From positions 38,859,501-38,923,500 of the forward strand of contig NC_084839.1 of the NCBI RefSeq assembly GCF_033115175.1: DNA of 64,000 bases, written 5' to 3'. Of the stretch, positions 35,871 to 47,119 are shown in pieces. Numbering within the stretch: position 1 is the first letter of the stretch; each line of letters opens with the position of its first letter. This DNA is from Lepus europaeus. Its lineage: Eukaryota > Chordata > Mammalia > Lagomorpha > Leporidae. The notes beneath the pieces were generated by a model. The model had not been told where the DNA came from. It ran no database searches and worked only from the letters and a program-made list of their open reading frames with translations. The position numbers and the translations under genes were made by a program.

Positions 35871-36154
35871 TTTACACGCACACACACACACACGGGAACT
35901 CTCAATCTGATAAAAGGCATCTATGGAAAAACGCACAGCTAACATCAAACTTAACGGTAAAAGACTGGAAGCTTTTCCCCTAAGAGCAGGAGTAAATCCA
36001 GGGTGTCCACTCTTAACCCCTTCTATTTGACATTGTACTAGATGTTTTAACTAGATGTTTTAGCTATAGAAAGAAACGGTATCCAGATTGGGAAGGAAGA
36101 AGTAAAATTATCTGTTTGCAGACAACGTGGCCTTATTAGAAACTTCTAGAGAAT

Positions 36155-36318
36155 GGGCCGGCGCCGTGGCTCAACAGGCTAATCCTCCGCCTTGCAGCGC
36201 CGGCACACCGGGTTCTAGTCCCGGTTGGGGCACCGATCCTGTCCCAGTTGCCCCTCTTCCAGGCCAGCTCTCTGCTATGGCCAGGGAGTGCAGTGGAGGA
36301 TGGCCCAAGTGTTTGGGA
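36155..36318 (+). mobile_element. CSINE2 5' half only (3' truncated)
   Basis: Starts with a perfect young 5' end (ggccggcgccgtggctcaac) and stops after ggcccaagtgtttgg, with no A tail. The L1 text reads straight on; gaatg is repeated at both junctions. Confidence 0.93.
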
Positions 36319-36860
36319 ATGCTTTAAAACCTACTGGAGTTAATAAACAACTTCAGCACAGTTGGAGGGCAGATGATCAGAATACAACATCAGCTCTAGT
36401 TTTATACACTAAGAATGAACAATTGGAAAATGAAATTAAGAAACAATTCTACTTACAATAGTATCAAAGCACTTAGAAACAAACCAAACCCAATTAGCAT
36501 AAGACTTGTATGCTGAAAACTATAAAACATTGTTGAGAGAAATTAAAGAAGACCTAAATAAATGAAGATATCCCATGCTCATGGATTGGAAGACTTAATA
36601 TTGCTGTGATACTCTAATGATCTACAGATTCAATGTAATCCCTACCGAAATTCCAACTGCCTTATCTTTGCAGAAACTGGACACAATAATACTGAAATCC
36701 ATGTGGAAAGGCAAAGGACTCTACATATAAAATATCTTTAAAAAAAGGAGAAGAGCCCACACTTCCTGATTTCCAAACTTGAGACAAAGTTATAATCTTC
36801 TGTGTGGTTCTAGCATAAGAACAGATGATAGATATACTTATCTATGCTAAATAAGCATAG

Positions 36861-37150
36861 GAGCCAACACTGTGTCTCAGTGAGTTAAGCTGCTGCTTGT
36901 GACACCAGCATCCTGACTGCTCCACTTTCAGTACAATATCCTGCTAATGCACCTTGTGAAGCAGCAAAAGATGGTCCAATTGTGCCCCTGCCACCCATGT
37001 GGGAGACCAGGATGGATGGAGTTCTAGGTTCAGCTGTTACGGGTATTTGTGAAGCAGAGGATGGACGATCTCTCCCTCTTTGCCTTTCCCTCCCTCCTTG
37101 CCCCAACCCTCTCTCTGTCACTCTACCTTTCAAATAAATCCTCTAAAAAG
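36861..37150 (+). mobile_element. CSINE, internally shortened
   Basis: taggagccaacactgtgtc to acctttcaaataaatcc. Confidence 0.88.
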
Positions 37151-37320
37151 ACAGCACACCAAAAGTTCAAGAGATGAGAAAAAACAAATCAGATTACATC
37201 AAAATTTAAAACCATTTCCCGCAAATAATAACACTAACAGGGAAAAGACAACCCTCTGAATTAGCATATTTATAAATCACCATAATGACTGTCTATAATT
37301 TTATGTTACTTGGCATCCTT

Positions 37321-37372
37321 TTTTTAAAGATTTATTTATTTGAAAGTCTGAGATACACACAAAGAGAAGAGG

Positions 37373-37410
<38 letters not shown>

Positions 37411-37665
37411 CTTCCATCCGCTGGTTCACTCCCAATTGGCCGTAACAGCCAGAGCTGCACCGATCCGAAGGCAGGAGCCAGGAGCTACTTCCGGGTCTCC
37501 TGTGTGGGAGCAGGGGCCCAAGGACTTGAGGCATCCTCTACTGCTTTCCCAGACCATAGCAGAGAGCTGGATCAGAAGTGGAGCAGCCAGGACTTGAACC
37601 AGCACCCATATGGGATGCCAGCACTGCAGCCGGTGACCTTACCCGCTATGCCACGGCACCCACCC
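37321..37665 (-). mobile_element. CSINE
   Basis: TSD tacttggcatcctt at 37307-37320 and 37666-37679. (GA)n at 37378-37408. Confidence 0.95.
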
Positions 37666-37679
37666 TACTTGGCATCCTT

Positions 37680-38012
37680 TTTTTTTTTTTTTTTTGACAG
37701 GCAGCGTGGATAGTGAGAGAGAGAGAGACAGAGAGAAAGGTCTTCCTTTTTGCCGTTGGTTCACCCTCCAATGGCCACTGTGGCCAGCACATCTCGCTGA
37801 TCTGAAGCCAGGAGCCAGGTGCTTCCCCTGGTCTCATGCGGGTGCAGGGCCCAAGCACTTGGGCCATCCTCCACTGCCTTCCCGGGCCATAGCAGAGAGC
37901 TGGCCTGGAAGAGGGGCAACCGGGATAGAATCCGACGCCCCAACCGGAACTAGAACCCAGTGTGCCGGCGCCACAAGGCGGAGGATTAGCCTGTTAAGCC
38001 ACGGCGCCGGCC
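37680..38012 (-). mobile_element. CSINE2 inserted at the duplicated target
   Basis: Uses the right-hand TSD of the previous SINE: ttggcatcc at 37669-37677 is repeated at 38013-38021. Confidence 0.95.
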
Positions 38013-38021
38013 TTGGCATCC

Positions 38022-39205
38022 ATTTTTAAATGTAAGTTTAGCTTTCTCACACCTGAAGTAGGACCCAGCCAGCCCTAACAGTTTCCAGTACTCTACCCAC
38101 CCAAACTGCTGGGGCTGGAGCCGCTGGCTAGAGATAAAGACCCTGAGGCATCTCTCCCGCCTAGCAGGCTGGGCTTCCCACTTTGCACCACTTCTTTAAA
38201 GGCTTCACATAGCCATCTGCCCACTAATCTAAAATGAGGACTTCTCCATCACAGTGAGGTCTCCAGGAATGAAGTCCTGCTTGCTTTAAACTCACCAATT
38301 ACTGAGCCCCTCCGGAGATAGATAATGTCCTAGACCCACAGGTCCTACCCCATCTCTGCCTGCACTCTCTGATCTCCAGGTGTGCCCTCCAAGTGTGCAG
38401 TATACAAGCCCCCAGGGTCTACAAGTACTAAACAGACGCAAGCAAACAAAAACTTCTGATTTAGAGGCAAATAGAACCTGACTCTAAATCAGAAAACTTA
38501 ATTGTAGCTTAGATAGCACCTTTCTTAGCTCCTCTAATAATGACTCTGTCCTTTGTTCTAGACCCTGTCTAGCGCACTTGGGCCTCATTCCTTTGTAATC
38601 ATAACCTCTACTCTACCACCAATGACTCTACTCCCAACCTGTGTGTACTGATGGTCCTCTTCCCCACTTAATGCTGTATAATTGTTCAGACCTGGTAAAT
38701 GCCACTCTTAGGATCATTGGTTACTATCCTCACTCTGTCTTTTATGACCTTGTCTAAATATGATCAGAGTCGGCAAACTTGGAAGGCTTCCATAGCCTTG
38801 GCAACTCATGACGACAGCTTAGGGTGGTTACTGGCACCATAAACTAGAGTGTCAATTTGTTGGGTCAACAACAGGAGCCACTGTGCACTTGCTCCTCATG
38901 TGGGATCTCTGTCCTTAATGTGCTGTGCATTTTGATTTAATGCTATAACTAGTACTCAAACAGTATGTTTCACTTTGTGTTTCTATGTGGGTGTAAACTG
39001 TTGAAATCTTTATACTAAATTGATCTTCTGTATATAAAGAGAATTGAAAATGAATCTTGATGTGAATGGAAGGGGAGAGGGAGAGGGGAGGGTTGCGGGT
39101 GGGAGGGAAGTTATGGGAGGGGGAAGCCATTGTAATCCATAAGCTGTACACTGGAAATTTATATTCATTAAATAAAAGTTAAAAACAAAACAAAACAAAA
39201 CACCT
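38022..39205 (+). mobile_element. Rabbit-type LINE-1 3' UTR
   Basis: The 3' part is very close to the lagomorph L1 3' UTR as I know it: gtgtgtactgatggtcctct, gtaaatgccactcttaggat, ggtcaacaacaggagccact, the purine-rich gaaggggagagggagagg, and the end attaaataaaagtt followed by (CAAAA)n. The 5' boundary is uncertain and may lie nearer 38450. Confidence 0.85.
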
Positions 39206-39424
39206 CTTAAATTTCCTCACTGTGGATGTGTCACTGAGCCTGTGCCTACAACCTGACCCCTGACAGGCAGCCCGAGGAGACTCATCCAGGTGCAATCTTG
39301 CTGATGGTCCATTACCAGGGCCTCTGAGGATACTGGGAACAGCAGCTATCGGCTGAGTTTATGACACTCACAGAATCTCACACAAAATAATCCTATGTTG
39401 TAGGGGTCTATGTTCACACAATAA

Positions 39425-39745
39425 CTCAGACATGAATTTTCATAGCAACATTATTTGCGATAGCCAAAAATGGAAAGAACTCAAATGTCCATGAACAGAT
39501 GAGTGAATAAACAAAATGTATTGTATCCACATGATTATTACTGAGCCATAAAAGGAAATGATGGACTGACAAATGCCACAACATGGATGAAAACATCACA
39601 CTGAGAAAGAAGCCAGACACAAAATGCTGCATGCCACACAACTTCACATACACAATGTCCAGAAGAGGAAAATCCATTGAGACAGGAAGTAGATCAGTGG
39701 TTTCACAGGGATGGGTGGAGTGGGAATGGGGGGATAAAAGCTTAT
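39425..39745 (+). mobile_element. Old LINE-1 3' end
   Basis: L1M-like order: gcaacattatttgcgatag, ctcaaatgtccatgaacag, ccacaacatggatgaaaac, aagaagccagacacaaaatg, gatcagtggtttcacaggg. Confidence 0.85.
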
Positions 39746-39751
39746 GGGGGT

Positions 39752-39889
39752 CCGGCGCTGCGGCACCCTGGGTTCTAGTCCTGGTTGGGGCGCCGGATTC
39801 TGTCCCGGTTGCTCCTCTTCTAGTCCAGCTCTCTGCTGTGGCCCGGGAGTACAGTGGAGGATTAGCCAAGTGAGCCACAGTGCCGGCCC
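39752..39889. mobile_element. CSINE2 fold-back chimera
   Basis: 39752-39861 is a plus-strand 5' half (gcaccctgggttctagtcc ... gagtacagtggagga). It switches to an inverted 5' end, ttagccaagtgagccacagtgccggcc, ending at 39888. No tail is present. Confidence 0.92.
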
Positions 39890-40003
39890 TGATTTGGTTT
39901 TGAACCCCAAATAAGCATGCCCTTCTCAAGACATCTTACCCTTACACACGAAAAACAAAAAACAAAAAACAAAAAAAAAAAAAAAATTTACTTTAGGGGA
40001 ATT

Positions 40004-40280
40004 TTAAAAAGGATTTGTTTTATTTATTTGAAAGACAGAGTTACAGAAACAGAAGGAGAGATGGTTCACTCCCCAGATGGCCTCAATGGCCAGGGTTGGG
40101 CCAGGCCAAAGCCAGGAGCTTTTTCAGGTCTCCCATGTAGGTGCAGGGGCCCAAGCACTTGGGCCATCTCTGCTGCTTTCCCAGGCACATTAGCAGGGAG
40201 ATAGATCAGAAGTGAAGCAGCTGGAACTCAAATGGACACCCACACGCAATGCTACCACTGCTACACCACTTCGCCAGCCC
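40004..40280 (-). mobile_element. CSINE
   Basis: tttgttttatttatttgaaag to cacttcgccagccccc. Confidence 0.9.
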
Positions 40281-40331
40281 CCAAGGGGAGGTTAATACCA
40301 CAGAAGACTCACGGGTTAAGAGATTCCCCAG

Positions 40332-40604
40332 GGGCTGGCGCTGTGGCGCAGCGGGTTAACGCCCTGGCCTGAAGCACTGGCATCCCTTATGGGCGCCGGT
40401 TCGAGACCCGGCTGCTCTACTTCCAATCCAGCTTTCTGCTGTGGCCTGCAAAAGCAGAAGATGGCCCAAGAAGCTCCTGGCTCCTGGCTTCAGATCAGCG
40501 CAGTTCCGGCCATTGCAGCCAATTGGGGAGTGAACCATCGGATGGAAGACCTCTTTCTCTCTGTGCCTCTCCTCTCTCTGTTCAACTCTTTCAAATAAAT
40601 AAAT

Positions 40605-40641
<37 letters not shown>
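40332..40641 (+). mobile_element. CSINE with internal deletion and long A tail
   Basis: TSD agattcccca / agattccgca. The normal text between ggcccaag and aagctcctgg is missing; both sides share 'aag', suggesting microhomology-mediated loss. Confidence 0.93.
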
Positions 40642-40644
<3 letters not shown>

Positions 40645-40652
40645 TTCCGCAG

Positions 40653-41193
40653 CTGAGTTCCTGCACAACCCATCACTGTGCATAGGAAATATAATGACAT
40701 TTCCAGACTTTTCCCATAAAGATTTCTGGAGCCCTATTTATTACATAAAGTGGGATGCACCTAATTATTGTGTGCAGACCACAGTGCTCCTGACTCTGCC
40801 TTGCCCTGTAGCAAGCAACATACATAAATAAAAAAATGGATTTAATGAAATATACATATTCCCAGTTTCTATCAGATTTTTAAAAACTTGGCCAACTACA
40901 AATCTAATGAAAGGTTGTTTTCTTAAAATATTGTAAAGTAAATCATACAATGAAAGTGACCAAGATATATAATTCTTGTTTTAAATCTAGAATATTAATA
41001 CAATTTGTATTATTTGTTTTTTAAAAAGCCTTTGAATAAAAAATTCTGATAAGAGGTTAAGTAATTTATCTCAAAGCAAAAAAAATCAAAGCTTTCCACT
41101 TCTGTCCTAGGAACAAAAAACAAACATTCATATGGACCTGAAGATTTACTATCAATTTTATGATTTTGCATTTTATTCTCAAGTGTTTCAGAT
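40653..41193. other. AT-rich non-repeat DNA
   Basis: Nothing recognised. Confidence 0.4.
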
Positions 41194-41209
41194 GAAAGAG
41201 TAGTTATGG

Positions 41210-41542
41210 GGGCCAGCACTGTGGCGCAGGTTAATCCTCTGCCTGCGGCGCCAGCATCCTATATGGGCGCTGGTGCTAGTCTGGGCTGCTCCACTTTCAA
41301 TCCAGCTCTCTGCTGTGGCCTGGGATGGCAGCAGAGGATGGCCCAAGTCCTTGGGCCCCTGCACCTGCATGGGAGACCAGGAAGAAGCTCCTGGCTTCTA
41401 GGTTTGGATTGGCGCAGCTCCAGTCGTTTCAGCCATTTGGGGAGTGAACCAACGGAAGAAAGACCTTTCTCTGTCTCTCCCTCTCACTGTCTGTAACTCT
41501 ACATCTCAAATAAAATAAATTTAAGAAAAATCTAAAAAAAAA
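41210..41542 (+). mobile_element. CSINE
   Basis: 16-bp TSD gaaagagtagttatgg (41194-41209) / gaaagagtggttatgg (41543-41558). Confidence 0.97.
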
Positions 41543-41585
41543 GAAAGAGTGGTTATGGTTCAAAAAGTTTAATATGTGTATCACA

Positions 41586-41878
41586 GGGTGGGCATTTGGC
41601 ACAATGGCTAAAATGCCTGCATCCCATACTAGAGTTCCTGGGCTCAAGTCTCAGCTCTGCTTTAGATTCCAGCTTTGAAATAATGCATACCTTGGGAGGT
41701 AACAAGTGAGGGTTCAAGTACTTGAGTCCCTGCCACCCACGTGGACTCCTGGCTTCGGCCTGGCCCCAGCTCTGCTGTTCTGAGCAATTAGGGATAAAGT
41801 CAGTGAATGGAAGATTTCTTTCTCTTTACTTCTCTCTGCCTACCTCTCTGGGATTTTTGAATTAAAAAATAAAAATGG
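41586..41878 (+). mobile_element. Old CSINE
   Basis: gggtgggcatttggcacaa to ttgaattaaaaaataaaaa. Confidence 0.85.
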
Positions 41879-42448
41879 ATTGTTTTAACTACGAAATAAA
41901 CATTTCCCTTGTTTCAGAATTCAAAATTTGTACCTTACAAACACCACTCTCCACTAAGGCAGTAATGTCTCCTGTCTTCAGCACTGTGGAGGGGCATGAA
42001 ATCCTATCATAGTTAAAAGCCTGAGCTTGTAATACAGTGAAAAAGCACTATGCAAATTTAACAAATCATTTTACATTAACAGAGAAAAAAACCTATCATT
42101 ACTTATGCCTCCTTTCTTATAAAAAAAAAAAAGAAGAAGAAGAAGACAAAACAAATGAATAAAAAAAAGCCTTGTAACAATACACGCTACAAATGGTTTC
42201 CACTCCATCATGGGCAGAATTAGAGTTATTTCTAAACAACAGAAATAACTGAAGTCTCATGGGGGGACCTACCTAATACGAAATTATAAGACATTTTAAT
42301 TTTGGTTTTAATAAACTGCTGCATAAATAAGCACACCAGAACACTACTTCAGACACAGATGACTTACTCCTGCTAGGTAAAAGTCAGATAACATTCCCTC
42401 TGGCTTTCTCTCCCTAAACATCATTTAGGTTTTGACTGTACTTGGTAT
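41879..42448. other. AT-rich non-repeat DNA with (GAA)n
   Basis: A short A-run plus (GAA)n lies at 42121-42147; otherwise nothing recognised. Confidence 0.4.
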
Positions 42449-42463
42449 GGTGCTGGTATTTTT

Positions 42464-42513
42464 TTTTTTTTTTTTTGACAGGCAGAGTAGATAGTGAGAG
42501 AGTGAGAGTATGA

Positions 42514-42559
<46 letters not shown>

Positions 42560-42831
42560 TCTTCCTTTGCCGTTGGTTCACCCTCCAATGGCCGCCGCGG
42601 CCGGCGCACCGCGCTGATCCGAAGGCAGGAGCCAGGTGCTTTTCCTGGTCTCCCATGCGGGTGCAGGGCCCAAGCACTTGGGCCATCCTCCACTGCACTC
42701 CCTGGCCACAGCAGAGAGCTGGCCTGGAAGAGGGGCAACCGGGACAGAATCCGGCGCCCCAACAGGGACTAGAACCTGGTGTGCCAGCGCCGCAAGGCAG
42801 AGGATTAGCCTGTTGAGCCACGGCACCGGCC
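42464..42831 (-). mobile_element. CSINE2 with long (GA)n
   Basis: TSD ggtgctggtattttt (42449-42463) / ggtgctcgtattttt (42832-42846). Confidence 0.96.
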
Positions 42832-42846
42832 GGTGCTCGTATTTTT

Positions 42847-44020
42847 AAACATAAATGACAGGGTGCCCATCCAAAGCTACTAAAAATTAACTATGCACAA
42901 ATACAGATTATTAAGCTCAATTCCCTAAGCAAATAATAGTAGACTAACAATTGACTGTATGCTAATGATCACAAGTTTCAGCATTTACTGGAAACGTCTG
43001 GGAGAGCCGGAAAAACACGAAAGATTAGGACAAAGTCAATCATGGAATGGGCAACGTGATCACGCTTCCTGATCACAGGTCACAGAAGACTCCTCAGCAA
43101 ATTATTACTGTGAGAGGCAGCCCTGATATGCCCATCCTCTGAGTGCAGCCGGGCTCCAGGAAGGCAGAAAGCACAACACCAGATGACAACACGCCAGACA
43201 GAGAAGTGCACACAACCTTCCTTAACCAAAACAGAACTTTTCCAGAACATTCCATGAAAGCTTCAATCCATGTTACTTCCTACTCAGCTATGACATTTCT
43301 CAAGCCTGGCTCTTCTATGTAATGCAACGATAACTGTGAAATGCCAGTACTTATTGTGCAAACGTGAATTGATACCTGGATGCAATTTAAAAAAAAAAAT
43401 AGTTGAACATCTGAGTTCCCTACACACCTGTCTGATGTCCTCCTTCTAGACACCCAAGGCTTCTAGATTCAACATTTGTTTTTTAATCAGCCCTTAAAGA
43501 AGTGGACCAAAGCACCAAAGGGAATATTTTTTTAAAAGAAATCTTTCAAGCCTTGTGATGTTACCAAAAAAAGAATATCCAAAGAGTACTGAACCAAAAG
43601 TCTGGAAATCCGGTTTCTGGAGATGTAAATCTCACACTAGAGTGACCGTGACTAAATCAAACCTAAGAGGAGCAGAGTCCCCTGGCTGCTAACATCTGGA
43701 TGGGACAATGGGTGTGCAACAGGACGATGGAGACCAGAATATTGTCAGGACTCCATTAGTTCCACAGTTCTTAGGACACTGTAAGATACTAGACCATGTC
43801 TGAATGGGCTGTGCACTCACACCATAAAAGAACACAGGCTGACACAGTCAGAGGGCTTTGGAAATGCCCATCCAAGCTATTTGCCGGGCTTGGAGTTACA
43901 AAGCAAAAAGCAAAATTTGCCACCCAAATCTGAGACCTGAGACAGCTGGACAAAAGTTTAAGAGAGGAAATACTACACTTACTGAGAGCCACTGTAAAAG
44001 AATGTATTTTAACACTTTTG
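42847..44020. other. Non-repeat intergenic DNA
   Basis: About 1.2 kb without recognised repeats or coding signal. Confidence 0.4.
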
Positions 44021-44021
44021 A

Positions 44022-44362
44022 CAGGGGCAGTCATTGTGGCAAAATGAACTAGACTGCCACCTATAACGCTGGCAATCCTACATGGGCACCAGTTGGAATT
44101 CCAGCTTTTCCAGTTCTGATCCAACTTCCTGCTAATGCGCCTGGGAAAGCAGTGGAAGACAGCCTGAGCACTTTGGCTTCTGCCACCCATGTGGGAGACC
44201 CAGATGGAATTCCTGGTTTCTGGCTTTAGCCTGGCACAGTCCTGGCCATTTGTGGCCATTTGGGGAGTGAACCAGCAGATGGATGATCTCGCTCCCTCTC
44301 CCCTACAACCCTGTAATTCTGCCTTTCAAATAAAATGAATAAATCTTTAAAAAAAACAAAAC
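44022..44362 (+). mobile_element. CSINE
   Basis: acaggggcagtcattgtggc to caaataaaatgaataaatc. Confidence 0.9.
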
Positions 44363-44574
44363 AAAACAAAAAAACCTTACAAATGTGTCTTACAAGTAAC
44401 TACTAAACCCCTAAACAAATGTAACTATTTAGATCAACAATCTATAACAACAAAGCATGAAAAGAAACAATATATAAGTGGGGTTTTTATAATAGTATAT
44501 CCCCTCTCAAATGTCATAACTTTGCTTTTCCAATCCCCAAAAATCCCATTTTGGAGAATACAAAATAAGTTACA

Positions 44575-44868
44575 GGGGCCAGTACTGTGGCGCCAGCATC
44601 CCATATGGGTGCCGGTTCTAGTCCTGGCTGCTCCTTTTCTGATTCAGCTCTCTGCTATGGCCTGGGAAAGCAGGCCCAAGTCCTTGGATCCCCTCACCCA
44701 TGTGGGAGACTCAAATTCCTGGATCCTGGCTTCGGATCAGTGCGGCTCCAACCACTGAGGCCATTTGGGGAATGAACCAGCGGACAGAAGACATTTCTCT
44801 GTCTCTACCTCTCACTGTCTGTAATTCTGCCTCTCAAATAAATAAATAAAAAACCTTAAAAAATTAAA
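44575..44868 (+). mobile_element. CSINE with 5' internal deletion
   Basis: TSD aagttaca at 44567-44574 and 44869-44876. Text from gtggcg jumps to ccagcatccc, losing the box-A region. Confidence 0.92.
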
Positions 44869-45104
44869 AAGTTACATACAATATCAAGTCATGTAAGCCC
44901 ACACGTGGGAAAACCAAAGATTCAGCTTCCTCTTTCTACTTTGGGTATCCCAATTTCAGTAAAATCTCACTCACTGAGATCCTAATGAAAGACAAACACA
45001 GATCCTAATGAAACCATTACTGACACAAAGAATGAATTAGGAGAAACTGTCTAAAAGTACAACCAGTGGGGCAGGTGTTTGGCCTAGCAATAAAACACCC
45101 ACAT

Positions 45105-45451
45105 CAGGGGGCTGGCGCTGTGGCACAGCAGGTAAAGCCGCTGCCTGCAATGCCAGTATCCCACAATGGCGCCGGTTTGAGTCCCAGCTGCTCCACTTCC
45201 AATACAGCTCTCTGCTATGGCCTGGGAAAGCAGTAGAAGGTGGCCCAAGTCCTTGGAAGCCCCTGCACCCAAGTGGGAGATCCGGAAGAAGCTCCTGGCT
45301 CCTGGCTTTGGATCAGCTCAGCTCTGGCAGTGGCAGTCAGTTGGGGAGTGAACCAGCAGAATGGAAGACCTCTCTCTCTGGCTCTACCTCTATCTGTAAC
45401 TCTGGCTTTCAAATAAATAAGTCTTTAAAACAAACAAACAAAAAAAACAAA
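45105..45451 (+). mobile_element. CSINE nested (first)
   Basis: TSD aaacacccacat (45093-45104) / aaacatccacat (45452-45463). Confidence 0.95.
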
Positions 45452-45509
45452 AAACATCCACATGGGAATAGAAGGCAGTGGTGATGGCTCAATTAGATTC
45501 CTGCCATTC

Positions 45510-45848
45510 GAGGGCCGGTGCTGTGGCGCAGCGAGTAAAGCTGCCACCTGCAGTGCCAGCATCCCATATGGGCGCTGGTTTGAGTTTCGGCTGCTCTACT
45601 TCTGATCCAGCTCTCTGATCTGGCTGGGAAAGCAGAAGATGGCCCAAGCCCTTGGGCCCCTGCACAAGCATGGGAGACCCGGAAAAAGCTCCTGGCTTCT
45701 AGCTTTGGATCAGTGCAGCTCCAACCATTGTGGCCAATTGAGGAGTGAACCAACGGGTGGAAGACCTCACTCCCTCCCTCTCTGCCTCTCCTCTCTCTGT
45801 GTAACTCTGACTTTCAAATAAATAAATATTAACAACAACAACAACAAA
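45510..45848 (+). mobile_element. CSINE nested (second)
   Basis: Perfect 15-bp TSD agattcctgccattc at 45495-45509 and 45849-45863. Confidence 0.96.
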
Positions 45849-46005
45849 AGATTCCTGCCATTCACGTGGGAGACTCAGATTGCGTTTCAGCTCCTGGCAT
45901 TAGCCTTGCCCTAACTCCAGCTGCTGTGGGCATTTGGGAAGTGAACCAGCAAATTACGGTGCTCTATCTCTCAAGTAAATAAATTTTTAAAAACACACTG
46001 CTTTA

Positions 46006-46300
46006 GGGGCCAGTGTTGTGTCACAGTGGGTTATGCTGTAGCCTGTGATGCTGGCATCCCATTTGAGTGTTGGTTTGTGTCTTGGCTACTCCACTTCTGA
46101 TCCAGCTTCCTGCCAATGTGCCTGGTAAAGCAGCAGAAGATGACCCAATATTTGGGTCCCTGCCACCCAAATGTGAGACGTGGATGAAGCCCCTGGCTCC
46201 TGTCTTTGGCCTGGCAGAACCCAGGTTGTTATAGCCATTTGAGGAGTGACAAGCGGATGGAAGATCTCTGTATCAGTATCTTTCAAAGAAATAAATAAAT
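46006..46300 (+). mobile_element. CSINE
   Basis: taggggccagtgttgtgtc to tttcaaagaaataaataaat. Confidence 0.9.
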
Positions 46301-47119
46301 CATATATATACCGTTTTCTAAATAAAAATAAGTAACTTTTTAAAAAGCGGAAGAAAGAAATGCTATTTAATGACTTTTTGAAAGTGGCAACATTCAGGGA
46401 CAGTTACAAGAAAATGTTTTTGTTCCTAAAGCTACAGCATCAGTGAAGACTAAACTGATTTTTTTTTTCACTTATGAATGAACTACTCTCATCCTCCTCC
46501 TTAGTATACAGGTAGCTGGACTGCCAATAGCAGTTCTGCAATGTGCTTCTTTAAAACTGGCCCTATATGAAGTCCGACAAAAGCAACAAAAGATTTCTCA
46601 TGTGTTGCCTAAGGGCAGCTCAAAGTCGACAGATGTATTCCCACATGTGGCTATGCACTTACACACCTAGGTGTATGCTTCTTCTAGCCGCTTCTCGCAT
46701 TAGTCTCCCCCTAAGACAGTCAAAAGTCTGTGCCCACACCTGTAACAGACCCTGTGGGGATATGAAGGCATGTGCATGAGAAAGGACCCCTGCTCTCAGG
46801 ACAGTTACGATTCACTTTGGAGGATAAAGACATATTCACATGAAGAGTTCCCAGTCCTAGTAAAATTAACGGTTATCAAATTTTTATTAGCAATTTGGAG
46901 GTGCTACCATCTGCATATTATTTGCATGAATCACAAAGCCTTAATCCAAATAAGTAAGAAAAATAAATCCATGCCATTTAATTAAATTATATTAAAGTAC
47001 AATAAATAACAGAATTTCTTTTTGACTATATGAAAAATAGCATAACAGTGGAAAGGAATGGGGAAAATGGAGTGAGATCTTTAATGGCCAAAATATCACA
47101 TAAATGCTAGAAAGGAAAT
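46301..47119. other. SINE-free flank just beyond KCNG3 3' UTR
   Basis: AT-rich DNA without repeats. It may be 3' UTR if the distal AATAAA (46888-46883, minus) is used. Confidence 0.4.

Larger units (their letters stand above)
35895..37306 (+). mobile_element. LINE-1 ORF2 C-terminal region, sense, SINE-interrupted
   Basis: The text follows the order of L1 ORF2: gataaaaggcatctatgg, aaaagactggaagcttttcc, tttgacattgtactagatg, cttatctttgcagaaactgg, atccatgtggaaaggcaaag. Frames are broken. SINEs at 36155-36318 and 36861-37150 interrupt it. Confidence 0.8.
45066..45988 (+). mobile_element. Old CSINE host carrying two nested SINEs
   Basis: Host pieces: 45066-45104, 45464-45509 and 45864-45988. Joined in order they make one old C repeat. 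Confidence 0.92.
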
